From: Acidobacteriota bacterium
Lineage (GTDB): Bacteria; Acidobacteriota; Aminicenantia; Aminicenantales; UBA4085
Assembly: GCA_028749235.1 (NCBI GenBank)
Contig: JAQULS010000011.1
Location: forward strand, 1-38,057
Direction of reading: 5' to 3'
Length of the DNA: 38,057 nucleotides
Shown: positions 26,139-35,180 of the stretch, piece after piece
Position numbering within the stretch: position 1 is the stretch's first letter
Layout: every line of letters begins with the position of its first letter
Made by a program: the position numbers and the translations under genes
The notes under the pieces: model-generated
The model's database searches: none
Told to the model about the DNA's origin: nothing
The model's input: only the letters and a program-made list of their open reading frames with translations

Positions 26139-26450
26139 ATGAAGAAAACCATGGACTTGAACGCGATCTACGTCCCCTCCGATGACGTCGTGGCCCGGGA
26201 GATCGAGGGCGAGCTGATCATCGTGCCCCTGACTTCGGGGGTGGGAGACATGGAAGACGAACTCTACACGCTGAACGAGACGGGGCGGGCGATTTGGGAC
26301 GGACTGGACGGCAAGAAGCCCCTGAAGGACTTGATCGCCGGCCTGGCGTCCCAGTACGCGGCTCCGGCCGACGTAATCACCAAGGACGTCACCGGACTCA
26401 TGGCCGAGCTGCTCAAGCGGCGGATGATCGTCGCCCGGCCGCCGGAATGA
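26139..26450 (+). CDS. PqqD family peptide-recognition protein
   Basis: A 103-residue protein with the PqqD pattern: two N-terminal strands (VVAREIEGELIIV), YTLNETGRAIWDGLDG around 43-58, then helices IAGLASQY and DVTGLMAELLKR. PqqD-like domains (RRE) bind the leader peptide of a RiPP precursor and deliver it to a radical SAM enzyme. It lies between the two radical SAM genes; its stop overlaps the second one (ATGA). The start is uncertain: ATG 26139, GTG 26133 or ATG 26151, none with a strong Shine-Dalgarno. No core peptide is fused to it. Confidence 0.85.
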   Translation: MKKTMDLNAIYVPSDDVVAREIEGELIIVPLTSGVGDMEDELYTLNETGRAIWDGLDGKKPLKDLIAGLASQYAAPADVITKDVTGLMAELLKRRMIVARPPE

Positions 26451-27607
26451 TCCGGGCGTACCGCAACCCCTTGCCTCAGACGTATCGTTCCTTCCGGCCG
26501 CTTCCCGAGCTTCCGCTTTGGGACAAGATGGAGGCCCGGCGGCGGCTGTTGTCCTTCGACCTGGAAATCACGGCCCGCTGCAACAACGACTGCCGGCACT
26601 GCTACATCAACCTTCGGGCCGACGACCGTTCCGTCGCAGGTCGGGAGCTTGCGGTCCCCGAAATCGACCGCCTCGCGGGCGAGGCCGTCTCCCTCGGCGC
26701 CGTGTGGTGCCTGGTGACGGGAGGGGAGCCCCTCCTGCGGGAGGATTTTCCCGAAATCTACGTCCGCTTGAAGAAGAAGGGCCTCCTGGTTTCCGTGTTC
26801 ACCAACGCCTGCCTGGTCCGCGACGAGCACATCGCCCTGTTCCGCAAGTATCCGCCGCGGGACGTCGAAGTCACGGTCTACGGCGCGACCGCGGGAACCT
26901 ACGAGCGGGTGACCCGGAAACGGGGCTCCTTCCGCGCCTTTCGCCGGGGGCTCGACCGTCTTCTCGACGGCGGCGTCCCGGTGCGGTTCAAGGCCATGGC
27001 CATGCGTTCGAACGCCGCCGAACTGCCGCGGATCGCCGCTTTTTGCCGGGCGCGGACCAAGGACTATTTTCGATTCGACACCCAACTCCACATGCGCTTC
27101 GACGGGAACAAGACGCGGAACGCAGAAATCCGGGCGGAGCGGCTTTCCTCGGCGCGGATCGTCGCGCTCGAGCGCGCGGACGCGGATCATTTTCGCGCCC
27201 TCGAGAAGAAGTGCGGCGCCTTGGCCCGACCGTCGCCCTCGCCCGGCGGCGCGGCGCGCCGGCCGCTGCTCTACTGCGGCGCCGGGATGGGAAGCGGCTC
27301 GATCGGCTGGGACGGGACCTTCCGGCTCTGCTCCTCGCTCTGGCATCCCGACTGCGTTTTCGATGCGCGGCGGGGGAGCCTGGTCGAGGCTTGGCGCGAT
27401 TTCGTCCCTCGCGTCCGGTCCATGCGATCCCTGAGCCGGCCTCTCGCGGGCGAATGCGGGGCCTGCACCCTGATCGATCTCTGCCTGTGGTGCCCGGCCC
27501 ACGCTCATCTGGAGACGGGCAGGCTGGATGGGAAAATCGAAGCCTTTTGCCGGGCGGCCCGCGCCCGGGCTCGGGCCGTTCAAGCCGAGGCGGGGAGCCG
27601 GAGATGA
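26447..27607 (+). CDS. Radical SAM/SPASM maturase-like protein, second paralogue
   Basis: A 386-residue radical SAM enzyme. CxxxCxxC is Cys45, Cys49, Cys52 in CNNDCRHC; TGGEP is at 91-95. SPASM cysteines are Cys277, Cys295, then C-x2-C-x5-C-x2-C at 337-349 and Cys368, so two auxiliary clusters are expected. The ATG at 26447 overlaps the pqqD-like stop; a longer in-frame N-terminus would overlap that gene and is not supported. Differences from the first copy lie mainly around residues 185-275, where substrate specificity could reside. Its stop overlaps the peptidase start. Confidence 0.88.
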   Translation: MIRAYRNPLPQTYRSFRPLPELPLWDKMEARRRLLSFDLEITARCNNDCRHCYINLRADDRSVAGRELAVPEIDRLAGEAVSLGAVWCLVTGGEPLLREDFPEIYVRLKKKGLLVSVFTNACLVRDEHIALFRKYPPRDVEVTVYGATAGTYERVTRKRGSFRAFRRGLDRLLDGGVPVRFKAMAMRSNAAELPRIAAFCRARTKDYFRFDTQLHMRFDGNKTRNAEIRAERLSSARIVALERADADHFRALEKKCGALARPSPSPGGAARRPLLYCGAGMGSGSIGWDGTFRLCSSLWHPDCVFDARRGSLVEAWRDFVPRVRSMRSLSRPLAGECGACTLIDLCLWCPAHAHLETGRLDGKIEAFCRAARARARAVQAEAGSRR

Positions 27608-28098
27608 AGCCCGTGGCCAGGGCCGAATTCCGCGTCCGCCCGGGCGGCATCCTGTCTCTTTCCGGCTCCGGATTGAAGGACCTTCTGGCGGCCGTCATGA
27701 CCCGGAATCGGCCCTTCCGCTTCCGGGCTCGGGGTTTGAGCATGGCGCCTTTCATCAAAGACGGGGACATCGTGACGATCGGCCCCCTCCGGGCGCGCCG
27801 CCTTCGCCCGGGAGACATCGCGGCGTTCTGTTCAAAGGAGACGGGGAATCTGATCGTTCATCGAATCGTCCGGAAGCGGTCGGACGGCTTTCTCGTCCGG
27901 GGCGACAACGCCGCCCAAGCGGACGGCCCGGTCTCCGCGGCCGATGTATTCGGCCGGGTGACGCGGGTTGAACGCGGCGGGAGGGAGGTCCGCTTCGGCC
28001 GGGGACCCGAGCGTCGGGCCATCGCCTTCTTGAGCCGGATCGGCGTCCTCCGGCCGCTCATCGTCCGGGCCCGCAAGGTCATTCGCATTCGGCCCTGA
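27604..28098 (+). CDS. S26/S24-like serine peptidase without a membrane anchor (SipW/ER-type Ser-His motifs)
   Basis: A 164-residue protein. GLSMAPFIKDGD places the nucleophile at Ser46; LIVHRIV places a His at 86 where bacterial type I signal peptidases have Lys and ER/SipW types have His; RGDNAAQADG (100-109) matches the box-E GDN..D motif. The N-terminus has no convincing membrane segment, and only a mildly hydrophobic amphipathic stretch lies near the C-terminus (140-160). Signal peptidases are membrane-anchored, so this is more likely a cytosolic or peripheral peptidase. Its ATG overlaps the radical SAM stop. By position it could cut a leader peptide; that is inference. Confidence 0.75.
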   Translation: MKPVARAEFRVRPGGILSLSGSGLKDLLAAVMTRNRPFRFRARGLSMAPFIKDGDIVTIGPLRARRLRPGDIAAFCSKETGNLIVHRIVRKRSDGFLVRGDNAAQADGPVSAADVFGRVTRVERGGREVRFGRGPERRAIAFLSRIGVLRPLIVRARKVIRIRP

Positions 28099-28109
28099 TC
28101 ATTGTCCAA

Positions 28110-28133
28110 GGCGCCGTTAGGAAACGCCGCGCC
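28110..28133. terminator. Hairpin between convergent genes, possible bidirectional terminator
   Basis: GGCGC-CGTT, loop AGGA, AACG-CC-GCGCC forms a 9-bp stem with a 2-nt bulge between the peptidase stop (28098) and the zinc-ribbon stop (28180). There is no T-tract, so intrinsic termination is uncertain. Confidence 0.35.
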
Positions 28134-28179
28134 GGGGGCGGACGGCTCCCTGCCGGGGGTTGTTCTTCGGGGATGGGGA

Positions 28180-28962
28180 TCAGACTTCGTGGGGCTCGGA
28201 GTCGTCGGCCGGTGACGAGCTCACGATCACGGGCGAAGGCGACGTGCCGTCGTCGGCTGTTTTCAGCCAGTACAGGATGCGGCCGCAGGCCTCGCACAGG
28301 ATGATGGTCTTGCCGGCGATCAGCTCGTCCAGAAGTTGCGGCCGGACGCGCATCTGGCACAGCGAGCAGAAATCATCCGTGACCTGGGACATGGCGATGC
28401 CGCCCTTCTTGACGTGGATGCGGTTGTAGAGCTTGACCTGCTCGGCGGGGATAAGCGGCAGCAGACCGGCCCGTTCGGACTCGGCCGCGGTCTTGCGGCT
28501 TTCGATCTCGCCCCGTTCGGCCGTCACGGCGGCCTTCTCGGCCTTAAGCGTGCCCTCCTGGGAGGCCTGGGCCGCCTGGGCCGCCTTGATTTCCTTCTCC
28601 ACGTCGTCGGCGGCGATCATCTCGTTCAGGATGGTCTCCTCGATGACTTCGATCCTGGCCTGGGTCTCGGCGATCTCCTTCTTGATGGCCTCGAATTCCT
28701 TGTTCGACTTGACCTCGTTCTGCTGGCGCTTGTACTTGGCGATGGTCTCCCGGATGGACTTGATCTCGCCCTCCATGTCGCGCCTTTTCTTCTGGTTGGA
28801 AGCCAGCCTGTCCTTGGCCTGGGTGACGACATCGGTCGTGGCCTGGATCTTGCGGTCGATGGCTTCGAGCCGGCCGGGCACGGCTTCGAGAAGGGAGACG
28901 AGGCTGGCTATTTCAGCGTCCACATGCTGGAGCTTGATCAGTTGGTCGAAAGCGATATCCAC
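28180..28962 (-). CDS. Coiled-coil protein with C-terminal C4 zinc ribbon
   Basis: A 260-residue soluble protein. Residues about 15-165 are a long, charged coiled coil (alternating E/K heptads), followed by a C4 zinc ribbon with CSLC at 199-202 and CEAC at 223-226. This matches the bacterial family often annotated as C4-type zinc ribbon domain protein (DUF164/CdsZ-like); the role is not firmly known. The C-terminal 25 residues are Ser/Asp/Glu-rich. The start is GTG at 28962-28960 with GAGGAA 7-8 nt upstream. It begins 20 nt after the tRNA 3' end, so it is probably transcribed together with the tRNA. Confidence 0.85.
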   Translation of the reverse strand: MDIAFDQLIKLQHVDAEIASLVSLLEAVPGRLEAIDRKIQATTDVVTQAKDRLASNQKKRRDMEGEIKSIRETIAKYKRQQNEVKSNKEFEAIKKEIAETQARIEVIEETILNEMIAADDVEKEIKAAQAAQASQEGTLKAEKAAVTAERGEIESRKTAAESERAGLLPLIPAEQVKLYNRIHVKKGGIAMSQVTDDFCSLCQMRVRPQLLDELIAGKTIILCEACGRILYWLKTADDGTSPSPVIVSSSPADDSEPHEV

Positions 28963-28982
28963 AATGGATTCCTCATTTCAGG

Positions 28983-29054
28983 TGGGCCTACCAGGATTCG
29001 AACCTGGGACCGACCGGTTATGAGCCGGGAGCTCTACCGCTGAGCTATAGGCCC
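28983..29054 (-). tRNA. tRNA with CAT anticodon (elongator Met or Ile2)
   Basis: The cloverleaf is clear: a 7-bp acceptor stem (GGGCCTA/TAGGCCC) without mismatch, D arm AGCTCAGCGGTAGAGCT, anticodon loop CTCATAA (anticodon at 29022-29020), T arm with GGTTCGAATCC, discriminator A. CCA is not fully encoded (CCT follows). CAT can be tRNA-Met or, with lysidine at C34, tRNA-Ile2. Initiator tRNA is excluded by the fully paired first acceptor position. Confidence 0.93.
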
Positions 29055-29064
29055 TAACCGGCCT

Positions 29065-29093
29065 TTTATACCATAGATCGCAGCCCGGCTCAA
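29065..29093 (-). promoter_or_regulatory. Promoter of the tRNA (and zinc-ribbon gene)
   Basis: Minus-strand TTGAGC (29093-29088), 17 bp, TATAAA (29070-29065) with TGG before it (extended -10). The -10 ends 10 nt before the tRNA 5' end. Confidence 0.7.
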
Positions 29094-29099
29094 TTCTTT

Positions 29100-30859
<1,760 letters not shown>

Positions 30860-30863
<4 letters not shown>

Positions 30864-32626
30864 CTATGCTTACGCTCCGTTCCGGCGTTCTGTTGCCGCG
30901 TTCCGCCCTCGTTGACGAGTTCGCGGGTCAAGTCCTGCTTGCGCTGCAGGAGTTCGGCGACCCGGCGCGTATCGCCGGCCTTCTCGGCTCCGGCGATATC
31001 CGCTTGAATCCGCTTGACTTCCGTTTCCTTAGCCGTCCTGCGCAAGGCTCCCAGGCAATCCAAACCTTCCTCCAGGCTGGCCAGACAGCCCTTCTCGAGA
31101 AGGGCCCGGCCGATCTGGCGGGAAAGGGAGGGGGTCAGGTTGTTTTGCAACTCGTGGATGATAAGGTCTTTCTCCGCAAGGAAATGGTCCTGTATTATGC
31201 CAAAGACCGGCTCGCTCTTCAAGCCTTTAAAATCCTGGGGCCCGCAGGCGGCCAGAAGGTCGGCTAAAAAGTCCGGCCGCTGAAGCAGGATTTGGATGAG
31301 ACGACGCTCGGCGGGGAGAAGCTCGCCGTCCGACTCAACCCCCTTTTCCTGCGCCACTGGCTGGGCCAGGCGGCGGAGGATCGTCTCATCGATCTTGAGC
31401 GTTTCAGCTGTCTCCCGTAGGTACTCGCCGCGGATGACCGCGTCGGGGATGGCGTCCAGGGCCGCCAGGATGCCTTTGAGGACCCTGGCCTTGACCTCGG
31501 GGACCGCCATCCGCTGTCCCGCGGTCGCTTGGCGCAGGTAAAATTGGATGCCCGTCGGGGCGTCGTCCAGGCATTTGCGGAAACCGTCGGCGCCGTGCTT
31601 CTTGAGATAAGAATCCGGATCGAGGCCGTCCGGAAGAACGACGACCCGGCTTTCCAGGCCCTTTTCGAAGACCAGGGGCAGGGACCGGAAAGCCGCCGTC
31701 TGTCCGGCCGAATCGCCGTCATAGGAGAGGATCACCCGGGGAGCGAAGCGCATGGCCAGCGTCAGTTGGAAAGGGGTCAGGGCCGTGCCCAGGGAGGCGG
31801 CGACGTTGTGGAAGCCGGCCTGGAAAAGGGACAGATAATCGGTGTATCCCTCGACCAGGATCGTCTCGCCCGTCTGCCGAATGGCGTCCTTGCTGGCGTT
31901 CAGGCCGTAGAGCAGATGCCCCTTGGTATAGAGGGGGGTATCGGGCGAGTTGAGGTACTTGGGCTCGGCGTTGACGATCGTGCGGCCCCCGAAACCGACG
32001 ATTTTGCCCGTCAGGTTCGCGATCGGGAAGATGACCCGGCCGCGGAAGCGGTCGTAGTATTCGCCGGGCTTCTTGCCGGGCAGGACCAAGCCGGCCTTCT
32101 CCAGGAGGTCAAGCGATGTTCCCTTGGCCTTGAAGTACGACGTCAGGGCCTCCCAGGAGTTGGGGGCATAACCGAGCCCGAAGTCCTGAATGATCTCGTC
32201 CGGCATGCCCCGCTTCTTGAGATAGGCGAGGGCCTGCCTGCCTTCCGGCGAGGAGGCCATGCTCCGGCGGAAGAAAGCCGCGGCCGATTCGTTCAGTTTG
32301 ACCAGTTGATCCTCGAGCTTGAGCGCCTGGGGAGAGAGCTTGCGCTGGTCGGGGATGGGGATATGGTATCGCTCGGCCAGCGCCCGCAGGGCTTCGGGGA
32401 ACGATAGATTTTCCTTTTCCATGACCAGGGAGAAGACGTCGCCGCCTACGCCGCAGCCGAAGCAATGGTAGAGCTGCTTGTCCGCGTCCACGGTGAAGGA
32501 GGGGGTTTTTTCGTTATGGAAGGGGCACAAGCCGACGTGCTTGTGGCCGCGGGCCCGCAGGGTCGTATATTGCGAGGCGATTTCGATGATATTGGCGGCT
32601 TGGCGGACTTGTTCGGCGAATTCCAT
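30860..32626 (-). CDS. dnaG: DNA primase DnaG
   Basis: A 588-residue primase that makes RNA primers at the replication fork. The N-terminal CHC2-type zinc finger has Cys34, His37, Cys55 and Cys58. The RNA-polymerase core includes [11 protein letters not shown], and TOPRIM has EGYTD (259-263) and DGDSAG (303-308). The C-terminal third is the helical DnaB-interacting region. The start at 32626 gives the usual short helix before the zinc finger. The region just upstream of the ATG (GGTCCCTTT) lacks a Shine-Dalgarno, although a 28-nt leader is expected. Its stop overlaps rpoD. Confidence 0.96.
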
Positions 32627-32660
32627 AAAGGGACCGGTACCCAGGGAGAAAATTTATCTC

Positions 32661-32689
32661 AATATAGGTTCCGGTCCGATCTTTGTCAA
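32661..32689 (-). promoter_or_regulatory. Promoter of dnaG-rpoD
   Basis: Minus-strand perfect TTGACA (32689-32684), 17 bp, TATATT (32666-32661), the same hexamers and spacing as the mraZ promoter. The predicted start is near 32654. No rpsU lies upstream, unlike in many macromolecular-synthesis operons. Confidence 0.85.
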
Positions 32690-32798
32690 GGAATTCGCAG
32701 GCCCGGATTGAAATATTGACCGGACTTCCCGATCGGAGCCGGTCCGGGACCCGCCGGCCGTATGTATCACAAAGAAAACAAACAAAATATCAGGCTGT

Positions 32799-32821
32799 TC
32801 GGTTTCCTAACAAGAAACCGA
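32799..32821 (-). terminator. Hairpin just after larB, probable terminator
   Basis: TCGGTTTC and GAAACCGA form a perfect 8-bp stem with a 7-nt loop, starting 5 nt after the larB stop. On the minus strand T-rich DNA follows 12-30 nt further on rather than immediately, so it is not a textbook intrinsic terminator. Confidence 0.5.
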
Positions 32822-32826
32822 CTATT

Positions 32827-33570
32827 CTAAAGATGGTTTATCAGGCTGGCCAAGTAGGCGGCTCCGAATCCGTTGTCGATATTGACGACGCCGACTCCGC
32901 CCGGGCAGGAGTTGAGCATGGCCAGGAGGGCGGCGACGCCCTTGAAGCTGGCCCCGTAGCCGACGCTTGTCGGGACGGCGATGATGGGCATCGAAAAGAG
33001 GCCGGCTACGACGCTGGGCAGGGCGCCTTCCATGCCGGCGCAGGTGATGATGACCCGGGCCGACTTGATCCGCTCGTACTCTCCCAGGAGGCGATGAAGG
33101 CCGGCGACTCCGACGTCATAAGCGCGTTCGGCCTCGTTGCCGAGCATCTCGCAGGTGATGAACGCCTCCTCGGCCACGGGCATATCGGAAGTTCCGGCCG
33201 TCAGGATGAAGATCTTGCCTTGGCCGGGCAAGGGCGGCCGCTTGCGAAGATAAGCGATCTTGCCGTCGGCGTTGTAACGGGCTTTGGGGATGGCCCGCTT
33301 CAGCTTGGCGAAGGAAGCCGCTTCGATCCGGGTGACGAGGAGGCTCGATCCCTTGGCGATGATGGCCTTGGCGATGCGAACGATCTGCTCATCCGTCTTG
33401 CCCAGGCCGTAGATGACCTCCGGGAAGCCCTTGCGGATTTCGCGATGATGATCGATCTTGGCGAAGCCGAGGTCTTCGTAAGGATAGTCCTTCAGGGCGT
33501 CCATGGCCTCGCGGGGCGAGATGTCCCCGCGGCGGACGCGTTCCAGGATATCTTCGAGCTGGTTCTTCAT
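32827..33570 (-). CDS. larB: LarB, nickel-pincer cofactor biosynthesis enzyme
   Basis: A 247-residue protein matching LarB from end to end. The N-terminal helical part (LEDILERVRRGDISPREAMDAL) precedes a PurE-like domain with TAGTSDMPVAEEA, GVAGLHRLL, ACAGMEGALPSVVAGL-like CAGMEGALPSV, VPTSVGYGASF and VNIDNGFGAA. LarB carboxylates and hydrolyses nicotinic acid adenine dinucleotide to the pyridinium biscarboxylate mononucleotide, the first step to the cofactor of lactate racemase and related enzymes. LarC and LarE are not in the window. The ATG lies 6 nt after an extended -10, with no Shine-Dalgarno, so the mRNA may be leaderless. Confidence 0.92.
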   Translation of the reverse strand: MKNQLEDILERVRRGDISPREAMDALKDYPYEDLGFAKIDHHREIRKGFPEVIYGLGKTDEQIVRIAKAIIAKGSSLLVTRIEAASFAKLKRAIPKARYNADGKIAYLRKRPPLPGQGKIFILTAGTSDMPVAEEAFITCEMLGNEAERAYDVGVAGLHRLLGEYERIKSARVIITCAGMEGALPSVVAGLFSMPIIAVPTSVGYGASFKGVAALLAMLNSCPGGVGVVNIDNGFGAAYLASLINHL

Positions 33571-33576
33571 GGCCGG

Positions 33577-33585
33577 ATTCTACCA
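33577..33585 (-). promoter_or_regulatory. Extended -10 promoter of larB
   Basis: Minus-strand TGGTAGAAT (33585-33577) followed by CCGGCC and then the larB ATG. The -10 to ATG distance is 6 nt, so transcription should begin at the start codon. A weak TTCATC (33606-33601) could be the -35 with 18-bp spacing. Confidence 0.65.
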
Positions 33586-33618
33586 CGGGAAGGCCGGCCC
33601 GATGAAACGGGCCGGGAT

Positions 33619-33648
33619 TTGACCGGGGACGCCCCCTGATCCTAGAAT
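33619..33648 (+). promoter_or_regulatory. Promoter of lpxC
   Basis: TTGACC (33619-33624), 18 bp, TAGAAT (33643-33648), then ACCGGC and the ATG at 33655. The 6-nt gap predicts a leaderless transcript; no Shine-Dalgarno is present. Confidence 0.72.
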
Positions 33649-33654
33649 ACCGGC

Positions 33655-34500
33655 ATGCCCTCGCACAAGACGCTCCGCCGCCCGGCCGAAGTATCGGGAC
33701 TTGGCGTCCATTCCGGAAAAACCGTCACCCTCCGCATCCTGCCTTCGGAAACGGGGCGCCTTGTCTTCCGGCGGCCCGATCTGGGCGGCGCCGAGATGGG
33801 GCTGGCCTTGGCGCGCGTCGAATCGCGCAACAGCACGGCCCTCATCGGCGAGCGGTTCGCGGTTCGGACCATCGAACACGTCCTGGCCGCCTTCTACGCC
33901 TTCGGCGTGACCAGCGCCGTTCTCGCGGTGGACGCCGACGAAATGCCGATCATGGACGGCAGCGCCCTGCCTTTCGTTCGGGCCATCGAGGCGGCGGGGA
34001 TCGCCGATCTCAATCGCCCGATTTCGGGGATGCGGATCATGAAGCCGCTGACGGTCGAGGACAAGGGTGCCTGGGTCCGGCTGGAGCCGATCGGCGGAGA
34101 CGGGCCCGCCGTCCTCGACTACACGATCGTCTACGATCATCCCGCGATTGGGACGTCGCGCCTCCAAAAAAGCCTGACCCCGGAGGTCTTTGAGGCGGAA
34201 ATCGCGCCGGCCCGGACCTTCGGCTTCCTGAAGGACGTCGAGATGCTTCATGCCCAAGGCTTGGCGCTGGGCGCGTCGCTGGACAATACCATCGCCCTGG
34301 ACGATCATGGCGTCGTCAACCCGCCGCTCCGGTTCCCGGACGAGTACGTCCGCCATAAGCTTCTCGACCTGGCGGGCGATCTGGCGCTTCTCGGCCGGCC
34401 GCTCATCGGCCGGGCCTCGGCCTACCGGGCCGGCCATCGGCTGCATCTGGAGGCGGTTAAAAAGCTCTTGTCCAACCCGGATGGCTGGATTTCGTATTAG
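33655..34500 (+). CDS. lpxC: LpxC, UDP-3-O-acyl-N-acetylglucosamine deacetylase
   Basis: A 281-residue zinc deacetylase that catalyses the committed step of lipid A synthesis. Zinc ligands are His75 (in TIEHVLAAF, after catalytic Glu74), His234 and Asp238 (YVRHKLLDLAGD), and the catalytic His261 is in AGHRLH. MDGSALPFV and PARTFGFLKDVE are also typical. The protein is slightly shorter than E. coli LpxC (305), mainly at the C-terminus. It implies an LPS-bearing outer membrane. It is divergent from larB and precedes the TPR-glmU-glmS block by 167 bp. Confidence 0.95.
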   Translation: MPSHKTLRRPAEVSGLGVHSGKTVTLRILPSETGRLVFRRPDLGGAEMGLALARVESRNSTALIGERFAVRTIEHVLAAFYAFGVTSAVLAVDADEMPIMDGSALPFVRAIEAAGIADLNRPISGMRIMKPLTVEDKGAWVRLEPIGGDGPAVLDYTIVYDHPAIGTSRLQKSLTPEVFEAEIAPARTFGFLKDVEMLHAQGLALGASLDNTIALDDHGVVNPPLRFPDEYVRHKLLDLAGDLALLGRPLIGRASAYRAGHRLHLEAVKKLLSNPDGWISY

Positions 34501-34667
34501 CGAGCCATGTGGTTTCTTCAAGGAACCTTAAGGCCATCTTCTCCATTTGCCTTCCGGTACCCAGGCTGGGGGCGCGAACGCGTTTCGCCCCCCTATCCCG
34601 GGCCCTTGTGGACTTATCGGCCCCGCTCAGGTAAAATACGGCCCATCTTCGATTTGGGAGTATACCC

Positions 34668-35180
34668 GTGAAAGACGAACGGACGAAAAAAGACGAATAC
34701 CAGAAGGCGCTGGCCGCCTATTCCGAAGCCCTGAAGGAATTCCACAAGGGCCGTTTCGACAAGGCCGCCGACCTTTTAAACGGCCTTATCGAGAAGTACC
34801 CCGGGGAGCGCGAGTTCGCCGACCGGGCTCGGACGTACCTGACCATCTGCGACCGCAGGCTGAAAGAGCCCAAGGAAATCCCCGCGCCCAAGACCCTCGA
34901 GGAGTTCTGTCATCACGGCGTTTACCGGATGAACCGCGGCGAATACGAAGAAGCCCAGAAAATGTTCGAAAAAGCGGCCAAGCTCGATCCCGAGTCGGCC
35001 GTTGTTTCCTATCTGACCGCCGCCCTATTCGCGGCCGCCGACAAGCCCGACGAGGCCATCGAAGCCCTCAAAAAAGCCGTTCAGGGCGACAAGTTCTACA
35101 GGATCTTGGCCCAGAACGAAGCCGATTTCGAACCCCTGTGGGAGGACAAGCGCTTCAAGCTTCTAATGCGCATGGCATGA
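34668..35180 (+). CDS. TPR-repeat protein, cytoplasmic, hypothetical
   Basis: A 170-residue protein with no signal peptide or membrane segment. Tetratricopeptide-like helical pairs are visible at about residues 8-40 (ALAAYSEALKEFHKGRFDKAADLL), 80-115 (GVYRMNRGEYEEAQKMFEKAAKLDPES) and 115-145 (AALFAAADKPDEAIEALKKAV). It may be a scaffold for protein interaction; no partner is known. The start is GTG at 34668 with GGGAG 8 nt upstream. Its stop overlaps the glmU ATG (ATGA), so the two are translated together, which hints at a link to GlmU. Confidence 0.82.
   Translation: MKDERTKKDEYQKALAAYSEALKEFHKGRFDKAADLLNGLIEKYPGEREFADRARTYLTICDRRLKEPKEIPAPKTLEEFCHHGVYRMNRGEYEEAQKMFEKAAKLDPESAVVSYLTAALFAAADKPDEAIEALKKAVQGDKFYRILAQNEADFEPLWEDKRFKLLMRMA

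Noticed and set aside
26518-27603. Long in-frame extension ahead of the S26-like peptidase
   Set aside because: It is the +1 shadow of the second radical SAM gene; the ATGA junction at 27604 is a better start.
34547-35176. In-frame N-terminal extension of GlmU by 210 residues
   Set aside because: It overlaps the TPR gene in another frame and is Arg/Pro-rich with no domain; the ATG at 35177 overlapping the TPR stop is the natural start.
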